Of a DNA stretch of 64,000 bases, positions 18,386-28,252 are shown one piece after another (within the stretch, counting starts at the first letter, position 1; each line of letters opens with the position of its first letter). Source of the stretch: Bacteroidota bacterium (GTDB taxonomy: Bacteria > Bacteroidota > Bacteroidia > UKL13-3); the NCBI GenBank assembly GCA_947457395.1, contig CANGVA010000009.1:1-64000 (forward strand), given 5' to 3'. The notes under the pieces were generated by a model. The model made no database searches and was not told where the DNA came from. It saw only the letters and a program-made list of their open reading frames with translations. The translations under genes were made by a program, and so were the position numbers.

Positions 18386-21300
18386 TAGGATAGCATTTCA
18401 AGTATTTCGTCAATATCAATTGACTTAATAAAACTTTCTTCTGTGGTAATGATGGCATTTGCTAGTTCTTTTTTCTTATGTTGTAAAGCCAGTATTTTTT
18501 CTTCAACCGTATCTTTAGAAATAAACTTATAGGTAAATACAATTTTATCCTGACCAATGCGGTGTGTGCGGTCAATTGCTTGTTGCTCAACTGCGGGGTT
18601 CCACCATGGGTCAATAATAAACACATAATCAGCCGCGGTTAGATTTAGGCCAACACCACCTGCTTTGAGTGATATAAGAAAAAATTGAATACCCGTGTCT
18701 TGCTGAAAATTTTCAACTGCTTTTTGCCTTTGCTCATTGCTCATGCTTCCGTCAAGATAACTATAGCTCCAGCCTCTGTTTTCAAATTCGGTTCTATATA
18801 TTTCCAGTTGCTTCACAAATTGAGAAAACAACAACACCTTGTGGCCTTCTGCTTTTGCTGTTTCAGCCATGCGCAATACCTCATCAAATTTTCCTGATAC
18901 ACCTTCAAATGTTTCATTGGTAAGCTTAGGATGATTGGCAATTTGACGTAGTTTGGTTAGACCTTGAAGTAAGGCAAATTGAGATTTATTTAATCCAACT
19001 TCTCGTATGGATTTCAGAATTTCATTTCTGAAATATGATTTGACTGTTTCATACGCATCAGCTTGTTCCTCGCTCATGCTGCAGTATACCACCTGCTCCA
19101 TTTTTGGCGGGAGTTCTTTTGCTACCTGATCTTTTGTTCTGCGCAACACAAAGGGTTTAATGATTGCCTTTAGTTGTTGCATTTTATGAGCATCATTCGA
19201 CTTCTCAATAGGTGTAACAAATCTTTCTGTAAACGACTGAAGGCTGCCAACAAGGCCGGGATTTATAAAAGACAGTTGACTCCAGAGCTCCTGTATGCTA
19301 TTTTCAATAGGTGTGCCGGTTAAAACAAGTTTATTGCTTGCTCTTAATTGTTTGACCGCCCTCGATGATAACGAATTTGGATTTTTTATGCTCTGGCTTT
19401 CATCCAGAATAACATAATTAAACTTGAAATCCTTTAGTATATCAATATCAACCCTAACTGTTCCATAAGTTGTGATGATAAGATCATACATTACAAATAA
19501 CTGCGGGTTTTTTTCTCGATTGATACCGGTATAAACCAATGTTTTAATGCCAGGAGTGAATTTCTTTGATTCTTTGTGCCAGTTATAAACCAGCGAGTTT
19601 GGAACAACTATCAGAGATGTTTTAATATAGGTCTTATGTGCTTGTTCAATGTTTTCCTTATTCAGACTAACTTGCCTGATAGTATTTTCCTCATCGGGTT
19701 TAAAGAGGCTCAGCTGAGGCTTGTGCTCTTCGGATATTTCGTTAGCGATTGCTTGCTGATGTAATCCACCATTTTGCAGGAATAATTCTTTTTCTTTTTG
19801 CAGCAATGCAAGAGTTTGAATGGTTTTGCCAAGACCCATATCATCTGCCAGACAACCGCCAAAGCCATTTTCTTTGAGAAAATAAAACCAGTCGAATCCC
19901 GCTTTTTGGTAAGGCCTTAATTCACCTTTAAAATTTTCAGGCAAATGCATTTCCTTGATTTCATCACCGTATGCCTTTATCTTCTCAAGTTTATCACTTA
20001 TTCGTAAATATCTCCCACCATCATTTGCGAGTTCATCAATTAACCCTACGTGGTGTTTTTCAAGCCTTATATCTTCTTCTGAGCTTGAAAATTCCAATAT
20101 GCCGGCAAGATTGCCAAACCACTCATCGGGTATAATGGCAATTAGGCCATTTGGTAAAATAAATTCCCGCTTGCCTTTTAATATGTTTTCTTTGAGCGCT
20201 AGAAATGGAAAAGTGAACTCTCCGAATGTAACATTGGCTTTAATATCAAACCAGTCCTTTTGTTCCTTAATTTCTAGTTTTATTTCCCTATTTCCTATAA
20301 AATATTTATTGAACTCTTCACTTTGTTCAATATTGATTCTGCTGGCTAATAGTGTTGCTGCATAGTCATTCACCCATTCAAGAAACTCATATTTATTTGT
20401 TGTTTCCAGTGGTATTAGTTGATCGGATAACTGGGCAATGGCTTTAGTGTGTAGGGTAAAATATGCTCCGCTTATTTGCTGTAGTCCTAGTTTTTCTATT
20501 TGTTTTTTTTGCTCTTCTTCAAAGTGCCGATCTCTTTTAACCCTTCTGAATAAGTATTGATCTTTCTTTTTCTCAACCAATGCGCATACGTTATCTGGAG
20601 TACCATATTCAAAAATAGCGTTATTGTACTTGAACGTTAGTTTTAGCGATACATTATCGCCTTCATAAGGCTGCACCTTTAGCACTGCATGCCCATCTGC
20701 CCTTTCTGTTATTATTTGAAATCCTTCCGCATAAACATCATACTTCTCTACTAGATGGGCTACAAATTTGTTGAAGTAATTTTCTTCTGCATTTTTGGCT
20801 ATTTGGATAAAACGTTTATTTAGAAATGGTTGGAGTTTTTTGCCATCAATTTCTTTTTCAAAATCAAATATCACATTATTCAGGAGCATCCATGCTGGCT
20901 GATTGCTTATGATCTGGGCTCCTTTATACATAAACTCTATACGTTCGCCCTTAAACTTAATGGTGGGGAAGTAACGAGTGCCCTCTTCGTTGCTTCGAAA
21001 GTGGAATAGTACAGATGCTTTTTCAGCAGCAACGTTAATACACTGAGAGGTTGGGTTATTATCATTTCCCATCCTGTAAATATTTTTGCCTCTTAGTAAA
21101 TTGAGTGCTTTATTTAGTCGCTGCTCAACATACGGCTTTATTCGCTCATTGAATAGTTCTTTGGAGCAGTACTTTTCATTCGTAAAAAATTCAGCTGTCT
21201 TTATTTTCTTTTTTCCATCGGTATAAAACTTCTTAAATACGTGATCATCATCCAACTCATCAAGCAGTTTAATTACTTTTTCATCGTGCGTATCTATTTT

Positions 21301-21465
21301 ACTACTAAAATAGGCTGATGTTTTCGAAAAAATGCGTTGGTGGGTTAACGTAAATTTTCCAAGGCTATTTATCTGCACCACATGAGGTTCAATAATATAA
21401 CCAAGGTAGGGGTGGTTTATAAGTGTATAAACCAAATCAAATGGTTGTGTATTTACAACAAGCAA
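18385..21465 (-). CDS. SNF2-family DEAD/DEAH-like helicase
   Basis: CLADDMGLGKTIQTLALL (Walker A), YVILDESQSIKN (Walker B), LTGTPIENSIQELWSQLSFINPGLVGS, DPWWNPAVEQQAIDRTHRIGQ. Confidence 0.95.
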   Translation of the reverse strand: MLVVNTQPFDLVYTLINHPYLGYIIEPHVVQINSLGKFTLTHQRIFSKTSAYFSSKIDTHDEKVIKLLDELDDDHVFKKFYTDGKKKIKTAEFFTNEKYCSKELFNERIKPYVEQRLNKALNLLRGKNIYRMGNDNNPTSQCINVAAEKASVLFHFRSNEEGTRYFPTIKFKGERIEFMYKGAQIISNQPAWMLLNNVIFDFEKEIDGKKLQPFLNKRFIQIAKNAEENYFNKFVAHLVEKYDVYAEGFQIITERADGHAVLKVQPYEGDNVSLKLTFKYNNAIFEYGTPDNVCALVEKKKDQYLFRRVKRDRHFEEEQKKQIEKLGLQQISGAYFTLHTKAIAQLSDQLIPLETTNKYEFLEWVNDYAATLLASRINIEQSEEFNKYFIGNREIKLEIKEQKDWFDIKANVTFGEFTFPFLALKENILKGKREFILPNGLIAIIPDEWFGNLAGILEFSSSEEDIRLEKHHVGLIDELANDGGRYLRISDKLEKIKAYGDEIKEMHLPENFKGELRPYQKAGFDWFYFLKENGFGGCLADDMGLGKTIQTLALLQKEKELFLQNGGLHQQAIANEISEEHKPQLSLFKPDEENTIRQVSLNKENIEQAHKTYIKTSLIVVPNSLVYNWHKESKKFTPGIKTLVYTGINREKNPQLFVMYDLIITTYGTVRVDIDILKDFKFNYVILDESQSIKNPNSLSSRAVKQLRASNKLVLTGTPIENSIQELWSQLSFINPGLVGSLQSFTERFVTPIEKSNDAHKMQQLKAIIKPFVLRRTKDQVAKELPPKMEQVVYCSMSEEQADAYETVKSYFRNEILKSIREVGLNKSQFALLQGLTKLRQIANHPKLTNETFEGVSGKFDEVLRMAETAKAEGHKVLLFSQFVKQLEIYRTEFENRGWSYSYLDGSMSNEQRQKAVENFQQDTGIQFFLISLKAGGVGLNLTAADYVFIIDPWWNPAVEQQAIDRTHRIGQDKIVFTYKFISKDTVEEKILALQHKKKELANAIITTEESFIKSIDIDEILEMLS

Positions 21466-21535
21466 AATTAGCCCTAATTAAAGGGAGTAAAGTTATAGGA
21501 TTGATTTTATAAAGGAAATAATTTTCCTAAAAAAA

Positions 21536-22330
21536 TTAGTAGGAAATAGACCCCTTAAAAACGAATTCAGCCGGCCCTTCAAGCCAAATCTCCGTAAAGG
21601 ATGAGGGCTGCTGGTAGTTAAAACTTACGGCTAAGTTACCTCCAGAGGTTTGCACCTCAAACCGATGTGCACCTGATGTGAGATTATTCATAATGGCCGT
21701 GCAAAGTGCCGCTGCGGTTACCCCTGTTCCGCAACTGAGTGTTTCGTCTTCAACGCCCCGTTCAAAGGTGCGTATGCTTATTGCTTCGGGCTGCGTAATA
21801 TTGATGAAATTTACATTGATTCCCTCTGAATCAAACTCCGGATGGTGCCTGATGCTCTTTGCCTTTTTAATCAAATCTAATTCCACTATTGGAATTTGGG
21901 TAAATGAGATATAATGAGGCGAGCCTGAGTTAAGCACAAATTCATGATTATTTCTTACAGAAACTGAGTTTACATCCTGCATCTTTAGTTTAACAACCGG
22001 AGGCCTGATAATTGCATCATGCCAACCATCAACTGCCAGAAATCTGATGTTATCAGTAACAATTTGCTGATGAAACGCAAATGCCGCAATGCAACGCCCT
22101 CCATTGCCACACATACTGCTTTCTCGCCCATCACTATTAAAATACTTCATAAAGAAATCACCATCTTTTTGCGGCTGAAGCAATATCAGACCATCGGCAC
22201 CAATACCAAAACGCCTGTTACATAGACGTGCAATAAGAGAAATATTATTAGATGGGAATTGCAGGTTGCGGTCGTCAATGATGATGAAGTCATTACCTGC
22301 ACCCTGGTATTTGTAAAACTCAGAAATCAA
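21536..22330 (-). CDS. dapF: Diaminopimelate epimerase
   Basis: FYKYQGAGNDFIIIDDR, ESSMCGNGGRCIAAFA and DETLSCGTGVTAAAL with both catalytic Cys. Confidence 0.96.
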   Translation of the reverse strand: MISEFYKYQGAGNDFIIIDDRNLQFPSNNISLIARLCNRRFGIGADGLILLQPQKDGDFFMKYFNSDGRESSMCGNGGRCIAAFAFHQQIVTDNIRFLAVDGWHDAIIRPPVVKLKMQDVNSVSVRNNHEFVLNSGSPHYISFTQIPIVELDLIKKAKSIRHHPEFDSEGINVNFINITQPEAISIRTFERGVEDETLSCGTGVTAAALCTAIMNNLTSGAHRFEVQTSGGNLAVSFNYQQPSSFTEIWLEGPAEFVFKGSISY

Positions 22331-23190
22331 AACTTGTGAAATTCGTTGTCTTTAATAAGTTTAACGGAAAGACCATCTTTGAATTTTAGAGAAATCTCTT
22401 TCTTTTCAATGTACAAACTTATAGCATATGGTTTGCTTAATCCATACAAAACGAGTTTTTTACCGTTGAAACTGTATCCTTTATAATTAACCGGGGATTT
22501 CCAGAATTCAACCAATACAGGGTTATCGGTATGTAATTTGCCTTGTGAAATGCGTGAGTAGGTAAGGTTGGTAATGCTATCATTATTCATAGAATCTGCT
22601 CTGCTCTTAACCACCTTGAAGCGTAACTCGTAAACTTCTTTTTCTATTGGTGCAAGAAAAGTATCATGAAGTAAAATATCTGCTTTTAGATTATTGTTAG
22701 GAGCAGTTTTTTTATCTGTCATGTTCAATGCAATGGTAGCGGCTTTTCTATTATCACTGAGCAGTGCATCTTCAAGTTCAATTTCTTCAGGTTCAGTTAT
22801 TATTTCAGCCGGTGTTGCTTTATTTGATTTATTTCCAAAAACAGGGAGTTTGTCCCATAACTTTCGCTCTTTGGGTTTGTTATGTTTTTCTAATGACTCA
22901 TTGGATAGCTTTAACTTTTCATTATCAATGTAATAATTTACAGCAAGGGCAATACCCGTAACGGAAATCAATAAGTACATTGCAGATAGAAGTTTGTTAT
23001 TCAATGTTGTTTCTTCGTTGCCTGCAAGTACACGTTTTAACTGAGCAGCCCGATTCTTTTTGTAATCGTTAAATGCATTTCTGAGATTGGCATCCTCTGA
23101 CAATTTTTCCACGAAACTGCTTTTATCTAATTCAGATAATTCGTCTCGCAGATACTTTTCAAAATAATATTGATGTTTGTCGTGCCCCAT
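22327..23190 (-). CDS. Hypothetical single-TM protein with charged N-terminal region
   Basis: MGHDKHQYYFEKYLRDELSELDKSSFVEKLSEDANLRNAFNDYKKNRA then TM LLSAMYLLISVTGIALAVNYYI; 4-nt overlap with dapF. Confidence 0.7.
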   Translation of the reverse strand: MGHDKHQYYFEKYLRDELSELDKSSFVEKLSEDANLRNAFNDYKKNRAAQLKRVLAGNEETTLNNKLLSAMYLLISVTGIALAVNYYIDNEKLKLSNESLEKHNKPKERKLWDKLPVFGNKSNKATPAEIITEPEEIELEDALLSDNRKAATIALNMTDKKTAPNNNLKADILLHDTFLAPIEKEVYELRFKVVKSRADSMNNDSITNLTYSRISQGKLHTDNPVLVEFWKSPVNYKGYSFNGKKLVLYGLSKPYAISLYIEKKEISLKFKDGLSVKLIKDNEFHKF

Positions 23191-23321
23191 GTAATACACA
23201 AAGTTGCAGTATTTTTTCGAATCTACACAATTACAGACCAGCTTTTTTCGTTAAAAGTTGTATTTAAAATAGATTGGCTTGGAACAGTTTTTGCCAACAT
23301 TATTTTAATTCGAGAAAAAAT

Positions 23322-24794
23322 ATGTTGAAAAGGTACATTTTGTTTTTTGCTGTTGCGGCTCTGGGTGGCCTAACAGCACTAGGAATCAGCAAATTATTTT
23401 CCGATTCGCAAGGAACGGTATTGCAAGAGGAAAGAATGGCACGATTTGCTGGTTTGAGTGAGTCTTCGGCACGACCGGATTTTGTAGAAGTGGCTGATCT
23501 TGTGACACCTACGGTTGTTCACATCATCACTCAGGTGGAATCTAAACAATTTGATGATCAGCGAGAAATTAATCCATTCGACTTTTTTCATGGGCCGGGT
23601 TTCAGGTTTGAGATGCCGGAGTCGGGGCCCCGCTCCTCCTCAGGTTCGGGTGTAATTATCAGTCAGGATGGTTATGTGGTGACCAATAACCATGTCATTG
23701 AAGGTGCAAACAAAATCAAGGTTATTTTAAATGATAAGCGGCAATATGATGCCAATTTAATAGGCAGAGACCCTAATACAGATCTTGCCTTGCTTAGAAT
23801 TGATGAAAAAAACCTTCCTTATGCCCTTGTGGGGAACTCTGATGAAGTAAAAGTTGGTCAGTGGGTGCTTGCAGTTGGTAATCCCTTCAATTTAACTTCA
23901 ACCGTTACTGCAGGAATTGTAAGTGCCAAGGGTCGTAATCTGAATTTGCTGAAAGACCCCCGCAGGGCTGAAACCCAGTATACAATTGAATCATTTATAC
24001 AAACAGATGCTGCTGTAAATCCTGGTAATAGCGGAGGTGCATTGGTTTCTTCAGATGGTAAGTTGGTTGGTATAAACACTGCAATAGCTTCAAATACAGG
24101 TGCTTATGCAGGTAATTCTTTTGCTGTTCCATCCAACCTCATGAAAAAAATAATTGAAGACTTGTTAAAATATGGTGAAGTACAGCGTGGATTTTTAGGC
24201 GTGCAAATTGCGGATGTTACTGCTGAACTGGCAGACAAGGAAGGCTTAAAAGAGGTAAGAGGTGTTTATATCGCAAAGGTTAACGCAAATAGTGCAGCTG
24301 AAGATGCAGGTATAAAGGATAAGGATGTTATTCTGAGCATTGATGATGTGAAAGTGAATTCTTCGTCAGAGTTACAGGAGCTTGTTGGAAAGCGTAATCC
24401 CGGAGATAAGTTAAAAGTTCTTGCTTCCAGAAACGGCAAAGAACAGATATTTTTTGTAACCCTTAAAAGTAGGGAAGGAAAAACAAGTATTGATGTTACG
24501 GAGAAAAGAGACTTTAATAAGGTTCTCGATACGGAGTTCGAATCAATCAGCAGAGAAGAGCGTCTAAATTTAAAAATCAGTGGTGGTGTAAAGGTGAAAA
24601 AGGTTGGCCAAAAAAGCATTTTGAAAAAAGCAGGAATACCGGATGGTTTTGTGTTAACTGCTATTGATATAACACCTGTAAGCACTACAACGGAGGTTAA
24701 AAAGCTACTGGAGGATAAAAAAGGTGGCGTGCTACTGGAAGGAATTAATCCGGATGGCTCACGTGGATATTATGGATTCGGTATAGAGAAGTAG
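23322..24794 (+). CDS. HtrA/DegP-family serine protease with PDZ domains
   Basis: GYVVTNNHVIEGA (His), DPNTDLALLRI (Asp), NPGNSGGALV (Ser), two PDZ-like regions. Start moved to ATG at 23322 (MLKRYILFFAVAALGGL). Confidence 0.94.
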   Translation: MLKRYILFFAVAALGGLTALGISKLFSDSQGTVLQEERMARFAGLSESSARPDFVEVADLVTPTVVHIITQVESKQFDDQREINPFDFFHGPGFRFEMPESGPRSSSGSGVIISQDGYVVTNNHVIEGANKIKVILNDKRQYDANLIGRDPNTDLALLRIDEKNLPYALVGNSDEVKVGQWVLAVGNPFNLTSTVTAGIVSAKGRNLNLLKDPRRAETQYTIESFIQTDAAVNPGNSGGALVSSDGKLVGINTAIASNTGAYAGNSFAVPSNLMKKIIEDLLKYGEVQRGFLGVQIADVTAELADKEGLKEVRGVYIAKVNANSAAEDAGIKDKDVILSIDDVKVNSSSELQELVGKRNPGDKLKVLASRNGKEQIFFVTLKSREGKTSIDVTEKRDFNKVLDTEFESISREERLNLKISGGVKVKKVGQKSILKKAGIPDGFVLTAIDITPVSTTTEVKKLLEDKKGGVLLEGINPDGSRGYYGFGIEK

Positions 24795-25199
24795 TTATCT
24801 GATTTCCTGGCAAAGCTCTATTAATACTCCATTGGTTGATTTCGGATGAAGGAAGGCAATCAGTTTATTATCGGCTCCTTTTTTGGGCTGCTCATGTATA
24901 AACTGAAAGCCTTCTTTTTTTAACCGTTCCATTTCTACTGCGATATCTTCTACCTCATAGGCGATATGATGAATGCCTTCTCCTTTTTTATCTATAAACT
25001 TGGCAATGGTACTTTCAGCAGATGTAGCTTCCAGCAACTCAATTTTATTTGGCCCAATCTGGTAGAAAATCGTATTTACCTGCTCACTCTCTACTGTTTC
25101 TGTTTTGTATGGTTTGCTTTGAAACAAGCTATTAAATAGCGCTACCGAAGCGTTAGCATTTTTTACTGCAATACCAATATGTTCTATCTTTTTAAACAT
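24795..25199 (-). CDS. mce: Methylmalonyl-CoA epimerase (VOC fold)
   Basis: IEHIGIAVKNANASVALFNSLF, GEGIHHIAYEVEDI, FLHPKSTNGVLIELCQ. Confidence 0.9.
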   Translation of the reverse strand: MFKKIEHIGIAVKNANASVALFNSLFQSKPYKTETVESEQVNTIFYQIGPNKIELLEATSAESTIAKFIDKKGEGIHHIAYEVEDIAVEMERLKKEGFQFIHEQPKKGADNKLIAFLHPKSTNGVLIELCQEIR

Positions 25200-25240
25200 G
25201 AAACAAAGTTAGCAGAAATGTCTAAATGGAAAGCTATTAC

Positions 25241-25633
25241 TTATTTGTTTGCCATTTTTTCATCAAATCGCACAGGCGAAAACCAATAAAGCATGATTAT
25301 TCGGGCATATCGATAGGTAAGTGGCGAAGCAAGAATAAATGCAGGGATGATAATGGCCATATATACCCAAAATTCCGGATCATTAAATAATATAAGGGTA
25401 GCTCCTCCTAATATGATGAGTATGGCACAGGAAATGGCATAGCTCACATACATGGCACCCCAGTAAAAACCTGGCTCAATTTCAAAGTGTAGTTTACAAA
25501 CCGGGCAGTCGGCATACATTTCAGTGAATTGAACTGAAAATGCAGGTTTTGCAAACATTTTACCACTTTGGCAACGTGGGCACTTGCCTTTTACTAAAGC
25601 ATGCCATTTGCCTGATGTATACTTATCGCACAT
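25241..25633 (-). CDS. DUF983-family membrane protein
   Basis: KGKCPRCQSGKMFAKP, YADCPVCKLHFEIEPGFYWGAMYVSYA. Confidence 0.85.
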   Translation of the reverse strand: MCDKYTSGKWHALVKGKCPRCQSGKMFAKPAFSVQFTEMYADCPVCKLHFEIEPGFYWGAMYVSYAISCAILIILGGATLILFNDPEFWVYMAIIIPAFILASPLTYRYARIIMLYWFSPVRFDEKMANK

Positions 25634-25882
25634 TTATATTGCAGATATTCTTTTTCTTTTTTGAATGCGTGAATGGCGATACCAAATGATGCCAAATATA
25701 GCCGCTATGGTATAGGGTAAAGCAAGTAAATATAAAATACCGTTGTTAAGTGAGCTGCCAACAGAAGAGCCATTATCTCTTGCGCTGCTTAATGCAGTTT
25801 TACACATAGGACATTGTGCAAGTAAATCTTGGCTTAATATAACCATACTTAAAATAGTTAGTATAATGATTGCCTTTTTCAT
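25634..25882 (-). CDS. Small secreted/membrane CPMC-containing protein of the oxidase operon
   Basis: Signal peptide MKKAIIILTILSMVILSQDLLAQ, CPMCKTAL, one TM helix; immediately next to the DUF983 gene. Confidence 0.7.
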   Translation of the reverse strand: MKKAIIILTILSMVILSQDLLAQCPMCKTALSSARDNGSSVGSSLNNGILYLLALPYTIAAIFGIIWYRHSRIQKRKRISAI

Positions 25883-25926
25883 ATGAGCAAAGATAATAGG
25901 ATTGTTTATATGCGTAATGCCTTAAA

Positions 25927-26484
25927 TTAGAAACTATAGTATGGAGAAATCATGAGGTAAACAATGACTCCAGTAACTGTAACATAGAGCCAAATAGGGA
26001 AGGTGAATCTTACCAGTCTTTTGTGCTTTTCTACATTCATGTGCAGGCCATGATAGAATGACATTAGAACAAGCGGTAGCACCAATGCTGCAAGAATGAT
26101 GTGTGAGGTTAGTATAACCAGATAGTAAGGCCTCCAAGGGCTGTCATTAGGGTATGTTGTATTGTCTACAAAAAAATGAAAAAGCACATAACTCACTAGG
26201 AAAATACTAGAAAGCACAAAAGTTGTAATATTGACGGTTTTATGAGCATAGATGTTTTTTTGCTTAATAAAGTAAAGTGATAGAAGCAACAGAATGCTGC
26301 ATGTAGCATTAATAAATGCATTTAATTTTGGCAGGAAATATGCGAAAGATGGCACCACTTCCGGTCTTGGTAGTACTTTTCTGTTTAGGATAACCACAGC
26401 AGCAAGCACCACAATAGAAAGGATCATTACAATTCTGAAAAATAACTTATCGTTATTGAGTATGTTTGGCTTTGAGTTCGTCAT
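25927..26484 (-). CDS. DUF420-family membrane protein
   Basis: Multi-TM; LPKLNAFINATCSILLLLSLYFIKQKNIYAHKTVN, LVLPLVLMSFYHGL; placed next to SCO1 as is common for DUF420. Confidence 0.8.
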   Translation of the reverse strand: MTNSKPNILNNDKLFFRIVMILSIVVLAAVVILNRKVLPRPEVVPSFAYFLPKLNAFINATCSILLLLSLYFIKQKNIYAHKTVNITTFVLSSIFLVSYVLFHFFVDNTTYPNDSPWRPYYLVILTSHIILAALVLPLVLMSFYHGLHMNVEKHKRLVRFTFPIWLYVTVTGVIVYLMISPYYSF

Positions 26485-27112
26485 ACAGTAAAACTTTAAT
26501 ATCTTCTTTTATACGTCTGATATCTTTATCATCCAGACCATCATATATTCCCCTGATATGTCTTTTTTGATCTACAAGAATTAACTGCTGGGAGTGGTCA
26601 ATTGTTTTATCTTCTATAGATACAGGTAATAAGTATCCTTGTCCTGCCTTAAAAATGTCTTCCTTAGTGCCAGTTACAAAATACCATGTACTTGGTTCAG
26701 CCTTAAAACGCTGGGCATATAAAGCAAGTGTTGCTACAGAATCATTCTCCGGATCAACCGTATGAGAGATGAATTTTACCTGCGGATATTCAGCAAGTTT
26801 TGTAACGATGGTTTCAACCTTTGCGTTCATTTTAGGGCAAACATCTTTGCATGATGCAAAGAAAAAGTTAGCAACATAAATATTACCATCAAAATTGGCA
26901 TTTGTTATGGTATCACCCGTATGGGCAAGTAATTTAAACTCAGGAATCGAGTAGTAAATGGTATCTTTAATGTTTACTCCATCAGGCGCTATTCTTTCAC
27001 CTAAATAAGGCAGGGAGTTATAGGTTTGCTTACCGGCATTGAAGATGTAGAAAATAAGAATTGGGACTACAATGAGTCCCAATGCTGTAATGACGATGCG
27101 CTTATTTTTCAT
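26453..27112 (-). CDS. SCO1/SenC-family copper chaperone/thioredoxin-like protein
   Basis: NIYVANFFFASCKDVCPKMNAKVETI (CxxxC), FISHTVDPENDSV, LILVDQKRHIRGIYDG. Confidence 0.92.
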   Translation of the reverse strand: MKNKRIVITALGLIVVPILIFYIFNAGKQTYNSLPYLGERIAPDGVNIKDTIYYSIPEFKLLAHTGDTITNANFDGNIYVANFFFASCKDVCPKMNAKVETIVTKLAEYPQVKFISHTVDPENDSVATLALYAQRFKAEPSTWYFVTGTKEDIFKAGQGYLLPVSIEDKTIDHSQQLILVDQKRHIRGIYDGLDDKDIRRIKEDIKVLLYDELKAKHTQ

Positions 27113-27117
27113 AGAGA

Positions 27118-27441
27118 TTATCTAACCAATCCGGTAAAATCTCCTTCTATCAGCATAAGAATTACAAGGAAAACAACAAAAAGCATTGGGTAAACAATAA
27201 AGTTTACCAACCACTTTCTTTCAAACTTCATATGCATAAAAATTGCAACAATATAGAAAGCTTTTACAATCCCTAACGCAATAAAAAGATAATTTTTAAG
27301 CATGGAATGGGTGCTCAGTAGCATAAAATATAAACCTATATCTATAATGGTTAAGGCAAACAGAATCCAGAATGTTTTCCAGATTTGTTGCTTCATGTTA
27401 GATGGAGTTTCGGTGTGTTCAAGGTGTTCTGACTGTTCCAT
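27118..27441 (-). CDS. Cytochrome c oxidase subunit IV-like protein
   Basis: IWKTFWILFALTIIDIGLYFM, ALGIVKAFYIVAIFMHMKFE, operon position. Confidence 0.85.
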   Translation of the reverse strand: MEQSEHLEHTETPSNMKQQIWKTFWILFALTIIDIGLYFMLLSTHSMLKNYLFIALGIVKAFYIVAIFMHMKFERKWLVNFIVYPMLFVVFLVILMLIEGDFTGLVR

Positions 27442-27477
27442 TTTTATATAAATTTTGTAGTGTGTTTTATTTGATGA

Positions 27478-28233
27478 TTAAATAAGGTAGAAAAAGGTAA
27501 ATACAAAAACCCAAACCAAATCTACAAAGTGCCAGTATAAACCTACTTTTTCAACCATTTCATAATGCCCTCTTTTCTCATATGTTCCAGCCAACACATT
27601 AATATATATAATGATATTGAGGACTACCCCGGAGAAAACGTGGAAACCATGAAACCCGGTAACAATAAAGAATAGTGCTGCAAATGCAGTAGGACCGAAA
27701 GGATTTCCGTGTAGGGTTGCACCTTCAGTTATGAACTGTGTCCATTCCCAAGCCTGACAACCAAGGAATGCTGCACCACCTAGAATGGTTAATACCATAT
27801 AATTAGCAACCTCTTTTTTTGCCATGCGATGGCCGGCCTCCACAGCTAATACCATTGTAACTGAACTGAAAATTAACACAAACGTCATTAAACTCACAAA
27901 GAACAATGGAAGGTGAATACCATGCAGAAAAGGGAAATGGTTAAATACCAACTCCGGCAGTGGCCAGTGCTCTGCAGAAAACAAACCGGCATGTTGCATT
28001 TCTTCAACAAACTGATCTGACAGATGAGACATTGGTTTTACAATTTCATTTGGTTGAGATGAAGGGAAGCTATAGCGAATAAAGCCATAAGCTGTAAGTA
28101 ATGAAGAAAATGTAAAAGCATCTGACAATAAGAAGATCCACATCATCAGTTTACCATAGCTTACGCTGAAAGGAGATTTACCGCCTCCCCAAATGTTTTG
28201 TTTGCCTGTTGTTAGTGTAGTTGAGTTTGCCAT
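27478..28233 (-). CDS. Cytochrome c oxidase subunit III (copy 1)
   Basis: GKLMMWIFLLSDAFTFSSLLTAYGF, FFIVTGFHGFHVFSGV, HYEMVEKVGLYWHFVDLVWVFVFTFFYL. Confidence 0.93.
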   Translation of the reverse strand: MANSTTLTTGKQNIWGGGKSPFSVSYGKLMMWIFLLSDAFTFSSLLTAYGFIRYSFPSSQPNEIVKPMSHLSDQFVEEMQHAGLFSAEHWPLPELVFNHFPFLHGIHLPLFFVSLMTFVLIFSSVTMVLAVEAGHRMAKKEVANYMVLTILGGAAFLGCQAWEWTQFITEGATLHGNPFGPTAFAALFFIVTGFHGFHVFSGVVLNIIIYINVLAGTYEKRGHYEMVEKVGLYWHFVDLVWVFVFTFFYLI

Positions 28234-28252
28234 ATTGATTATTGATCTTTTT

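Noticed and set aside
19955-20365. 136-aa plus-strand ORF
   Set aside because: Antisense to the SNF2 helicase gene; hydrophobic shadow ORF.
24266-24685. 139-aa minus-strand ORF
   Set aside because: Antisense to the HtrA protease gene.
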